From the NCBI GenBank assembly GCA_013368325.1, contig JAACJK010000174.1:62001-126000 (forward strand): a stretch of 64,000 nucleotides of DNA. The letters are read 5' to 3'. Within the stretch, counting starts at the first letter, position 1. Every line of letters begins with the position of its first letter. Under the pieces are notes generated by a model that saw only the letters and a program-made list of their open reading frames with translations, ran no database searches and was not told where the DNA came from. Source of the DNA: Ephemerocybe angulata. Taxonomy: Eukaryota; Basidiomycota; Agaricomycetes; Agaricales; Psathyrellaceae. Positions 44,109-54,579 of this stretch are shown here, in pieces. Both the position numbers and the translations under genes were made by a program.

Positions 44109-44904
44109 CACCAGAGAACGCCACTTGGTTGCAAACGGGCCTCTAATCAGAGGGAAAAGATATTTGCATATGCACCTCTAACTAGAGGAGTTTGCAAACG
44201 GCCTCTAATTAGAGAACAGTTACCATATTTAGACGACCACCTGTACCTCAACAGCACGTTTATGACAAATATACCTACCCTCTTTGGGTTGAGAAAATTT
44301 CATGGCAATGATAGGGTATCACCCACACCAAACCCCAAGCCTAGCTGTCCTGGTTCCCTCACAGAACGGCCTCAAATTAAACACATCTCTAAGATCCGGA
44401 CCCCGCCTTGTTCACCGCGACCATCTCGCGCGCGCTGAGCGCGCGCTTAGGGTTCGGCTTAGGTGTTTGGGTTACGGTTAGGTTTGGGTTACGGTTAGCG
44501 GTTAGGGTTACGGTTAGAGGTTAGGCACAGGTATATCAATGTTTTTAATGTTATAAGTGTCAGTAATAGTGTATAATAGGGCATGGTTCAGTAGCAAATG
44601 GGCGCTTTCGCGCCCATTTGCGCCATACGCGCATTTTCTTAGGGTTAGGTGTTGGGGCGGGCGCGCGGCGGGGCGCGCTGATTTGCATGAGCGCGCCGGC
44701 CACGGCGCGTAAAATACCTCCCGCTGGCCCCTCCTACCCATTCCGGTAATGATTACATAGCATTGTAGCCTTATGCGGTCAGTTCCCACCCTGTTTCCTC
44801 TGATTAGAGGCCGTTTGCAAACACCTCTGATTAGAGGCAGATATGCAAATAACTTTTCCCTCTAGTGAGAGGGCTCGTTTGCAACCAAGTGACGTACTCG
44901 ACTG
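44109..44904. mobile_element. ~0.8-kb hAT-like MITE with palindromic ends, inside the CHAT gene
   Basis: The ends are inverted repeats of about 100 bp, roughly 85% alike. They are built from alternating GTTTGCAAAC palindromes and CCTCTAATTAGAGG-type palindromes (at least six of the latter). Flanks GGTGGTG at 44102-44108 and 44905-44911 suggest an 8-bp duplication with one mismatch; removing the insert restores the CHAT frame (QEVATTFYDYLL). The centre holds a telomere-like GGTTAGGG/GGTTACGG tract, a CGCGCGCTGAGCGCGCG palindrome and further GC-rich inverted repeats. No coding capacity. The exact termini are uncertain by a few bases. Confidence 0.8.
44448..44530 (+). repeat. Interstitial telomere-like repeat tract
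   Basis: Degenerate TTAGGG-type units: ggttcggcttagg, tttgggttacggttagg, ggttagcggttagggtta, ggttagaggttagg. It lies in the middle of the MITE and is therefore not a chromosome end. Confidence 0.6.
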
Positions 44905-47900
44905 GGTGGTGGCAACCTCCTGCGCAGGCTTATCACCAATCGACCACATCGTCGCTACAACCCGACGGTATCCTGCAGCGAGCATACCAGCAGCAAGATG
45001 CACAGCTTCATCAGAGAGCTTCTCCTGGCCAGTGCTTGTCTGACACGCCGAGAGGAAAGCCAAGTCGGCATTTTTGAGATTAGACTGGAGAATGGTTCCG
45101 AGCTCAAGGGAGCCTTCGTGGAACAGGAAGCGACTCTGGAGTGGTTCTGCAGTGTTCTGCGATGCGTGGCACGCCAGATGAATGCTGCTGAAGTTCTGCA
45201 TGTGTTCGAGACATTCGCCGACCGTCATTGCATCCCCTTCGAGCTTGTGAACCCTCACTCCGCTCTCTTTGGCCCTGCTGAAGACTGCTTGTACCTCCTT
45301 CATAGTCCCAGGGATTGGGGAAGCGCCGGGTGCGTTGGGTTGACTCGTCAAGAACAGACCAGATGCTGTCGCGTCAAAAGACTGACGGTTCTTCACTCGG
45401 TCGGTAATGGCGGTGACGGTGGGGGTATAGGAGGATACTACATAATCGAATACGCTCTCGCGATTTGAGCCTTGATATATCCCGGCAGCGTGAAGGGGAA
45501 GGAAGGACAGCGGGCCTGTTGGGCACCACCAGACCCTTGGTAGCACGTTCTCTGACGCTTGATCCACGCTCTATCGAAAACGTCAATCCAAGAAGTTAAA
45601 ATTCAAGGAAGGTACATACCAAAAACCCCAGAGTATTCAGAATGGGCTTTACTACCTCCTCCCACAGACCCCGGAGAACGCGGTGCACAGGACCTTCACC
45701 GCGCTTTCCTTTGGGTGCGGACCTGATACCTCTCACCGAAGGTTCCATATCGATGGACGAGATCCGCTCGGCTTCTCGAACACGGAGGTTACGAGTGCGT
45801 AGCTGAGAGTTCAAAATGGTGCGATATTCGCTGGCCTTCTCTATCGAGAAGCTGGGAAGGGGGATATGCAAAGGCTGTTCCAGTCCACCCAGAAGCACAA
45901 GAGCATCACAACGACGCTCATGGATGTTGATGACAATGACAGGGCCTGATTCCGGGAGCTGCTGCATGAGTCTAGAGCACGATGATGGCATGAGGAAGGA
46001 TTCAAAGCCGGGGATAGCCCTCGCCGTTCGGAGGAGATTATCCCACTGTCTCGCAAGATCCAGATGGGCGCGAGCTTCACCCTCGAGGGACATCTTCTCT
46101 GACAGCGGCATACTGGCATGGATCTGCACACGAGACGATCCAGCTGTCTCGAGCTGCTTTGCAATATACGCAATGCCATCAGCGAGCTTCTTGTCGTGAC
46201 TACGTAGGACATCGAGCGGGGTGCGGAGGGCATTCAGTTGGCTCCAGACCAGGCAACGGCCTTGTTCCAGCCACTCCAACGCCTTGTCCGCTCTATCGAG
46301 TGCACAAGCAACGGCAGCCGCCTCAAGAGCGAGGCCGAGGCTAGAAATGCTTTCAAGCTGGGCATATCTACCGCGTACCGTTCGTTCGAGGCCTGCGATC
46401 AATGTGATCAAGTTCAACGCGGTCTGGAAAGAGAGTACGACTTCAGGTGATTGAGGATGATGGAGGGTCAATATGCGGGCCCAGCATTTAGCAGCATCGA
46501 GCCTCGTTTTGGGAGGACCGCTGATGGATATTGCTGCGGCTTTGTAATGTGATAAAGCTTTAACCAGATCCTCGCTGTTGCCAAATTCGGAGGTGAAGCG
46601 ATCGTAGAATGATGCTGCGAGGTTGATGAGTTTGGCAGGCAGATAAGAATGACCGTGCGGAGTAATGTCCACCGCTTTCTGGTGGACCACCATGGCAGTA
46701 ACAATGTCCGGAAGCTCTCCGGTGCGCTTAAAGCGATACCTGAAAGAGTCTCCGAAGTTATCGAGTAGGTCAGGCAGGTCCGCATGATCCTCAGGAATAA
46801 TGTACACCGCTTCCCGCAGTACCGATATGGCAACATCGCAGTCCGAAAGATATCCAGTGTGCTGAAAGCGACGGTTGAGCGAGAGCCCGAGGTTGTGGAG
46901 TTGGGCAGGCAGGGATGCATGATCCTCCGGAGTGAGATCGACCCCTTTCTGTTGGACCGAGATGGCATCAGCAAGGTCCGAAAGCGCGCCGGTGCACTCA
47001 AAGCGACAATAAAACGAGCCTCCGAGGTTGTTGAGGAAGCCAGGCAGGCCAGCATGATCCTCCGGAGTGAGATCGACCGCTTTCTGCTGTAGCAAGATGG
47101 CATCAGCGATGTCCGAAAGCTCGCCAGTGCGTTGAAAGCGAAATCTCAATGAGGTTCCGAGGTTGTTGAGTCGGGCAGGCAGATCCGCATGATCCTCAGG
47201 AGTGAGATCGACCGCTTTCTGTTGGACCGAGATGGCATCAGCAATGTCCGAAAGCTCGCCTGTTCGCTGAAAGCGGAGGGAGAACGACATTGCGAGGTTG
47301 TTGAGTTGGGCAGGCCTGTTGGTATCACCCTCCGGAATGAGGTCGAGCGCTTTCTGCTGCGCCGAGATGGCATCAGAAATGTCTGAAGGCTCACCAGTGC
47401 GCTCGAAGCGACGCATGAACGAGTATCCGAGGTTATGGAGGCGACTTGGAAGGTCAGCATGACCTTCAGGAGTGAGTTCGACAGCTTTCTTCTGCGCCGA
47501 GATGGCATCAGCAATGTCTGAAAACTCGCCAGTGCGCTCGAATCGACGAGTGAACGAGCTCCCGAGGTTATTGAGACGACTTGGCAGGTCAGCACGATCG
47601 TGAGGAGTGAGATTCATCGCTTTCTGCTGAGCCGAGATGGCATCAGCAATGTCTGAAAGCTCACCAGTGCGCTCGAAGCGACGCATGAACGAGATTCCGA
47701 GGTTGGCAAGGTAGCCAGGAAGGCCCGTATGACCCTCAGGAGTGAGATCGACCGCTTTCTGCTGGGCCGAGATGGCGTCGACGATGTCCGAAATCTCGCC
47801 GGTGTGCTCAAAGCGATTGGTGAGCGAGTTTCCGAGAGTGTTGAGATATCGAGGAAGGTCCGCATGACCCTCAGGAGTGAGATCCACCGCTCTCTGTCCG

Positions 47901-48322
47901 GCCGATATTGCTTCAGCGCTGTCTGAAAGCTCGCCGGTGTGCTCAAAGCGACAAGTGAACGACCTTCCGAGGTTGGTGAGGTAGGTAGGAAGGTCCGGAT
48001 GACCCTCAGGAGTGAGGTATACGGCGTTTTGCAGCATTGCAATGCCCTCAGTCAGGTCTGGAAAATCACTAGTCTGCTCGAAGTTTTGCATCCGCTCAAT
48101 ACCGAGATGATTGTACTGAGCCGCAACAACTATATCAACGCAGTAAATGCACTTGACCTCTGCCCATACTATGTGGGGACTCACCACTCAGCACCTCCTT
48201 TCTTATCGACGAGATGTCAAGGTATTTCCACGACATAGTCAACTGCGCGTTTCCATTGCACGTCTCCGTTATCTGGCCGTGTCCTGTCATTGACTCAGTG
48301 ACTGTTAGTTTTCGTATCAGCC

Positions 48323-48700
48323 CTAATAGCCTTTACCACTTTCAGGGCGCATCCCTTGAACATCCAGACAGATGAAGGCAATGTCTTCTCCTTCGTCGCT
48401 CTTGATGACGCAGTAGAGTGTGTCGGTCTCGGCGGTACTTCCAATCAAAGGTAAGTCGCCAACCGTCAGTAAATATTGGTATACTCACATTTCAATGTAA
48501 CCAGACACTTCCCAGCGCCCAGGTGAAGCGTTTGCAAGCGTGAAGGACTTAACCTCCTCCAAACACGGGGTCTTAGATACCAAGAGTTCCGTCAAGCTCA
48601 GCGGTGTCCTATCAACTTTGAGACTGTCGTTACACTCAAAAATGATATCTGGTAAAATTGGATGAGCCAAGATAATAGTAAACGAGAATAATCTGGCCAT
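48323..48700 (-). CDS. Small two-exon gene, possibly the N-terminal exons of the CHAT gene
   Basis: Exons 48700..48489 and 48437..48323 join in frame across a 51-nt intron (GTGAGT donor). The product (108 residues) begins MARLFSFTIILAHPILPDII and ends LDVQGMRPESGKGY. The beta-rich pattern (SLTELLVSK, ASPGRWEVSGYIEI, TLYCVIKSDEGEDIAF) resembles the C2-like N-terminal domains often found in Agaricomycete TPR-CHAT proteins. If a GTAAAG donor inside SGKGY is used, the frame passes through a 48-nt-range intron into the CHAT reading frame at MSWKYLD (48236). So it may be one gene; I cannot decide. Confidence 0.45.
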
Positions 48701-49700
48701 GCCAGGGCATACTTGTTATTAGAAAGTGCCTTTACCCCGCTATGTTAGTCTAATCGTCGTTTCACATTAGGTGCGGCTCACCTTCCGGATGCACCCTCGG
48801 GGACGACCAAGACGCTTCCGCATGTGTCAGTTTTGCATCGCATTATTCCAGATAATGACATCGGCATACTGTTGTTGTTCCATGGTCTATGCGTCGAGAT
48901 TAGCGGCTGTTGGAAGTCTCCGACAGACCCTTCCCCACGTTATATATCACGCTTATGGGCGCTTAAGGAACACTGCACACCACAGCTTCATCCTTAGCTG
49001 TGTAAAACGTAATGTTAACGATATAAGCATCAGGCGCACTGCTGTTCTCTGCTCATCTCTGCATGTTCACAGCATTCGAAGGCTTGAATACAACTTCTCT
49101 TTCACATATATCTTTCATATATCACACAGTTTACGCACCTTCCCTGACGAGAACCTTCTGCCGGAGGATCGTGTCATTTCTCGATGGCACGTTGATACTT
49201 ATGTATGTGTGATGCTGGTCCTCAGGTTGCGTCCTATGATTTTATCTTTCCCTTTCATGGAATTACTAGTACAAGGACAGAGGATCCTATTGTAGCTACG
49301 AATACTGTGGTAAGGAATATAAGCATATCTGGCACAATTTCCTTGCTCTGCTATGCTTCGGTTCGAGATGAGATAAGGCTGTTTCCGAAGCACATAACCC
49401 CTCATGATCTTCCGTGAAAGGCTTAATTTCTGAGTTTACAAACTGTGCGAGCAAGAAGCAGTGTCAGACATATCTGAAAGACGCATCTCGTCCAATATGC
49501 TGCACCGTGCCATGGGCGTCTATTTCATACGATTGAGTAAGGCTGTTGTATGATCTATAAAAAGATGCCCTGATGAACCATGTATTCAACTTGCACAGCC
49601 GTTACCACACATTACTATCAACGACCCACACCCCGCAGTACACCCCCCTTCTGTGAACCTACCGTGCAGTGGTTTCCGATCCAAATTTCACAATTCTTTT
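48701..49700. other. Intergenic, no supported gene
   Basis: A 174-codon frame on the plus strand (48771-49295) has cysteine runs and no protein-like pattern, so I treat it as chance. The AT-rich stretch 49080-49130 has catatat repeats. The 5' region of the minus-strand gene at 48700 lies here. Confidence 0.4.
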
Positions 49701-49702
49701 TT

Positions 49703-49745
49703 GGTGGTTGACTATGACGTAGAATGCGACGAGGGATTGATACTT
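49703..49745 (+). pseudogene. Orphan piece of a MYND-gene 3' end
   Basis: 29 consecutive bases are identical to the last coding bases of the MYND gene (3807-3835), coding for VVDYDVECD, followed by the same gattgatac after a short deletion. Nothing else of the gene is present. Confidence 0.6.
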
Positions 49746-50240
49746 ATCATTCGAATCATGATCAGAAATACTCCAGGGCTGAGGGAAGCCTCTCCTTGCA
49801 TACGCACTCCAGAAAGAGCCTGCGCCCTTCCCTATCGTCGCCCCCACGACTCAAAATTGAGACCGCGTGCGGCGTCACACAGCATAAAACGAAAAGTTTT
49901 GGCCCGGGCGGAATCAAGGAGAGGCCTAGGTTTCGCACAGATTTTCCTCAGAATTCGCCCGATCAAGAATTCACCCAAGTCTAGCAAGCAGCGAAACCTT
50001 ACATACACACATTTAACATTGAATACACTCGTTGCGAAATCTACCACTCGTGGGACTCTACTTAAGCTGGGATCTGGGGGCGGATGGGGTTTCTTCAGTA
50101 CCACATCGACGGTATGTGTCCCGACTCTCCTCGATTCGTTCCAACCTCGGACCCCACCGAGGTTGAGCTTGAGCTACCCGCATCCGTGAGTACTTTCGTG
50201 CAAAATTCGCGCCCTAGCTGATGGTATCTAGTACGGGGAA

Positions 50241-50951
50241 TTGGGCGCGTCGCTGGGCTTACCTTCCACCACCACTCCCCAGCCGTCGCATTCTCCCACC
50301 ACACCCAGGAACTTGAAGCGAGCGCGCGCTTGGGACACGCCCGAGGAAGCGTCACAGGACACGACTCTTGACGCGACGGAGCTTCCGAACGACGCGACAC
50401 CGGGGCCAACCGACACGCAACTTCCGGAGGACCTGGAGTACCTGCGACTCAAGAAACGGCGCCAGACGCGAGCCCTGTCTCCGGAGACGAACGTCCATGT
50501 GGAGGAATCATTCCCCGGGCAACTCTTCACGCCCGTCCAATCATGCTACTTTGGTCCTGCACCCGACTCCCAAGTTGAAGGCGGCGACGGCGACGACCTT
50601 CTGGAACTTGCTTCTCAGCAGGACTCTGACTGGAGCTACGAACACGGCACCCCAACCATGCCTTCTGAAGCGCCTTCTGAAGCACAGGCGGCCGACTCGG
50701 AGCTTTCTCTTGCATCGGACGCGTCGGACGCGTCTTCTCCGCCCCCTGCCAACTTGACCGTTACGACGACTTCTGGCGACCAGCCCCGTTACGAAACCAG
50801 CCTCGAAAGCACTGCCGCACTCCTTCTCGTGCAGGGTGAGCAGCTTCTCAACCTCGCGTCGCAGCACTTCGCCAGCACCATCCAGTTCATCAACCGTCTC
50901 AGGAATGAACCGCCCTCCAAGCCCGTTCTTCCCAGATCTCCCGAGTTCTAG
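50241..50951 (+). CDS. Low-complexity protein, 236 residues, within the transposon
   Basis: Continuous frame from ATG 50241. It is rich in Ser, Thr, Pro, Asp and Glu, with a basic patch (LRLKKRRQTR, residues about 68-77), an acidic middle (VEGGDGDDLLELASQQDSD) and a C-terminal helix (LLLVQGEQLLNLASQHFAST). It could continue from an upstream exon before 50233. No family recognised. Its place inside the inverted repeats suggests an accessory protein of the transposon (DNA-binding or regulatory), an inference only. Confidence 0.45.
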   Translation: MGASLGLPSTTTPQPSHSPTTPRNLKRARAWDTPEEASQDTTLDATELPNDATPGPTDTQLPEDLEYLRLKKRRQTRALSPETNVHVEESFPGQLFTPVQSCYFGPAPDSQVEGGDGDDLLELASQQDSDWSYEHGTPTMPSEAPSEAQAADSELSLASDASDASSPPPANLTVTTTSGDQPRYETSLESTAALLLVQGEQLLNLASQHFASTIQFINRLRNEPPSKPVLPRSPEF

Positions 50952-51163
50952 CTGGAAATATGATAGTATAAAGCATGTATATTAGTTTAATACACACTTT
51001 CTTGATGACATTGTAGCTTCAAATTGGCGCCAACGCTGTGCGCACATCGGCGTCTATGAGGCCGGTGATCCTAACCCTAGGGCGGCCTCTAACTCTCTTC
51101 CTCCCACCATCGCGGACTCGCTTTTCTCTCTTCCAACGCGTCCTCGTTCCTCTGTACCTCACC

Positions 51164-54100
51164 ATGCCGCTCCGAAACATCTCCTGCACATGCAAGAAAT
51201 GCGTCAAGAAGCCTCAATTCCTCCGAATGGTTAGCGCAGACCTCCACCGACGCCATCTCATCGACAACGGCCCCTCGCACCTCACCCCACCCGATGTCCT
51301 GAAGAAGCATTCCCTCAGCTATCGCTCTCCACCCTCGCATACCTCTGGATTAGATCGGGCGTCTGGTGGCAGTAGGGGACAGGAGCACCGTCGGTCCAGT
51401 CAGCCAGAACCCGCCGGGGAGCAGGGTGGGCACGGCGAGCCGGAGCTCGCTGGCGGTGGTGAGGACTTTGGCGCTGGCGTTGGAATGGGCGAGCCTGCCA
51501 CAGGTGGTGCCGGCGGTGCAGATCCCGTTGTTCCTGCGCCCCAAGCGCCCGTCGTTGTTCCAGACACGGTGTGGACCAAAGTAGGACCTCCAGCAGAGGC
51601 CTACGACGCAGACGACGAGCGACGCGACACAATTCCAATCCTGCCACCAGCCTACACCAGAAAAGAGCACCCTGGCGTCCGAATCGCATACCTGCAGGCC
51701 GTCATGAACAACGTGTTCGACCACGTACCCGTCGAAACAACCGACCGCAATCTCGCGACTACTTTGAAGGCACTCGAGACCACGGGCGTCCTACCACCCA
51801 CGCCAGCGCCGGTACATACTGTCACGAGTGCTAAGCGCCGTCTTGGTGTCGACCCAGACGAGCACATTATCCAGTACGCGCTTTGTCCTACCTGCTGGAA
51901 GCACTACCGGCCTTCCGAGATGAACGCCCTCCCCTCGCCTTCTTGCCTAACCCCCAACTGCGACGGCATCATCTACAAGGAGGAGCGTGACGCCAATCGG
52001 AAGGTCAAACGAACGGCGCTCAACATATCTCCCCAGGTCTCTCTCATCCACTCTCTTCGTCGCATCGTCCACCGGAAAGGGTTCCGGAAACTGGTTCGAG
52101 ACAGCCGGGGCACGCCGAAGAACGAGAACGACGACCCTCAGTTCGTGATGAAGGATATGCATGATGGGAAACAATGGCACGACATGAAGACAGGGATTAA
52201 GCGTGAAGTTGGGAATCATGGTGCCGTGCGGGATGTTGAAGTCGAGGAGGGGAGCGAAGAATGTCTAACGGATCATCGGTTTGGCCTCCATCTGACCACA
52301 AACACGGACTGGTAAGTTGTCTTTTGTCTCAAAGGCCTATATTCAAATAACAGACGCAACCCTCAGGTTCGGTGCTCTCGAAAACCGGCCTCACTCCTGT
52401 GGCCCAGTCTACATTGCAATCGCCGACCTCCCTCGAGACCAGCGCTTCCTCCAAGTCAACGTCATCTGTACTGGAATTACCCCTGGCCCAAAAGAGCCGA
52501 CAACGGAGCAGATGGTGAACGTTATGGAGCCGGTATCGCGCGATATGGAACGACTGAAGAATGGTGGGTGTTTCCTTCATTTCATGTTACGGTTGAGCTC
52601 ATTTCATATTCAAGGCGTCAAAATGGACATGTACGACGATGACGATGCGACAGTCGTCTCAGAAAAAGTCTACGCCGACTTCATCTGCAACAATTGCGAT
52701 ACCCCGGGCGCTCGAAAGTTCGCTGGTTTTTCTGGCCATACCGCCGATTTTCACCCATGCCCATGGTGTAACTGCACGATGCTTGATGTCAACAAGCAAT
52801 CAGGCTATGTCCCTACCTCGTTCACTCTCAAAGACGACCCTGACTTGCTTCGGCAGAAGTTTCGTTCGAAAGATGCCGGTGTGGACAGACAGGACGACAT
52901 TGCTTCACGATACGGTGTTCGCTTTTCGGCATTCGACTGGCTTCCAGGATGGAAGCCCGCAAAACAGACGCCACTCGATTTTATGCATTGTGTATTCTTG
53001 GGTATCGTCGCTTGGCTCTTCGGCCGCATTCTTGTCAGTGCGCATATGTTTGGGGGCTTGGGAGGGGACGACTCTCCGAAAATGCGCTTCGAGCGGTCGC
53101 TCAACTCCATTCGGTGGCCAAGCCACATCACCCGCCTTCCGAAGAATGTTTGTTTCCCTTGTATTCTTTTATGCTCCCATATTGACGATCCCTTATAGCT
53201 TGGTCACAACCAGTCGGTCAAGAAGGCCGACGAGTGGCGCCAGCTCATTACTGTTGCACCAGTCATCCTATGGATGACTTGGCGCGATGCAGACGACTCT
53301 ATCCCTGATACAGAGCCACCGTTGGCACCGAACGAAAAGATAAGCACCACTCACTCTCGAAAGCGGCGCTCCCTCTATGAAGTTATTCTTTATCTTTGCG
53401 CAGCCGTTCGGATGCTTTCGATGAAGACAATCTCAATGGCCCAAGCCGCGGTTGGACAACAGTACCTTGTCAATTATTGCCAACGGATGCTCGCTCTCGG
53501 AGTCGAGCTGAGCATCAACCACCACCTCGCGATGCACTTCGAGCCAATGATCCGGCTCTTTGGTCCGGTGTACGCCTGGTGGCTGTTTGCGTATGAACGC
53601 TTCAACGGTATGCTTGAAAAGGTGAACCTGAACGGACATGATGGGGGGCGGATGGAGCTCACAATGCTGCGTAACTGGGTGCAAACCCACCTGATATACG
53701 AACTCTTCCTTTCATTGCCCGAGGACGCTTCACCATATGAACGAGAACTTCTAGGTCGTATTATCAAGGCAGAAGGCCGGGGAAGCATGCTGCACGACAT
53801 CGCAGTCTTTCAAAGCGAAGAATCCGTAAACTCGGTGCGCCTTCCCAAGCGTCTGCCCAAACACCCAATCTCTGTCCATCATTACTCCATTCCCGGTACT
53901 CCTCTTGACGACGTAGATCTCTACTCACTATTGTACCACCACGCGTGCGCAGTCTGGCCAGCTATCCATTTCCGCCGCGAGTTCTCCAACGAGGAAGGGT
54001 TGACGTTTATCGGGGATAAAGTCGTTCGTCGGCTTCCGTACATCAAGAAGGATGGTATCCGTTACGGCTCAATGGCAAATCATCGGACTCAAACCGACAC

Positions 54101-54579
54101 ATTCGCATTCATCATCCAAGACTCGCTGCGTGTCCCCATTCAGATTCTTGATTGTTTTCTACTCGAGATTCCGCCACAGGATGGACAGGCACTCCGCCAT
54201 GCATGCGTTCTTGCTCGCCGCCTCAAGTCAGACGAACGTGTTCCTGCTCTACCCTGGGATCTGTTGTACGTGCATGATTGAATCTTCATTGTTCCGTGTG
54301 CGCCGACTCATGATTTTCCCAGTGCTAGCATCTTGGGAATACATGCCAGCTATGCAGATGAGTTCCACGATGTCGAAATACTATCCGCCTCTGCACTTGA
54401 CTCTCCTCTCGCCCTTATTCCTGTTAAGCATTATACAATGAAGAGGGATCTATGGATTTCGGTTTCGCTGGATCACGTACGTACAATTACAAAGGTATCG
54501 CTATAAGGGTATCGCAGGTCTAATCTAATTGTTCTAGGTTGCCATGGAGCCGGAGGAAGTCTTTGATGAAGATATCTAG
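51164..54579 (+). CDS. Tnp2-like (CACTA/CMC) transposase, intact
   Basis: Six exons join in frame: 51164..52311, 52367..52563, 52615..53147, 53199..54265, 54323..54476 and 54538..54579 (1046 residues; introns 51-61 nt). The N-terminus has a CTCKKCVK finger-like start, the middle a CPTCWKHY cysteine pair. Then come the transposase core, with PVYIAIADLPRDQR, VICTGITPGPKEPTTEQM, CNNCDTPGARKFAGF, CPWCNCTM and PLDFMHCVFLGIVAWLF, and the C-terminal NHHLAMHFEP, WLFAYERFNGML and NGHDGGRMELTMLRNW. These are hallmarks of the Tnp2 family common in mushrooms. Starts at 51038 or 51056 are also in frame; 51164 (accATGccg) fits best. The stop TAG overlaps the stop of the convergent gene. Confidence 0.85.

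Larger units (their letters stand above)
43934..48236 (-). pseudogene. TPR-CHAT protein, interrupted by a MITE
   Basis: Exons 48236..48185, 48129..45620 and 45570 onward. The N-terminus is followed by 11 repeats of about 45 residues (pattern AISxQQKAVDLTPEGHADLP, NLG, SF..RFERTGELSD), a helical linker, then a CHAT protease domain (VWWCPTGPLSFLPLHAAG, IHLACHAS with the catalytic His, FLSACQTS with the catalytic Cys, SDEAVHLAAGMLAAGYRRVV, MWSI). CHAT domains are caspase-like; the TPRs sense partners. After QEVA the frame runs into the MITE at 44109 and stops at 44779. The true C-terminus (FYDYLLTHQND ... WIPFVHFGL) lies beyond the insert at 44100-43934. A C2-like upstream exon pair (48323-48700) may belong to this gene. 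Only a protein lacking about 65 residues could be made. Confidence 0.8.

Noticed and set aside
44448..44530. Telomere or subtelomere boundary
   Set aside because: The TTAGGG-like units are degenerate, short and inside a MITE with normal gene sequence on both sides.
44109..44904. The segment as an intron of the CHAT gene
   Set aside because: It has inverted repeats of 100 bp, flanking duplication and a size ten times the usual intron. Its edges do not give GT-AG at the restoring positions.
48771..49295. 174-codon plus-strand frame
   Set aside because: Irregular composition, overlaps the 5' side of the minus-strand gene, and no family pattern or promoter was seen.
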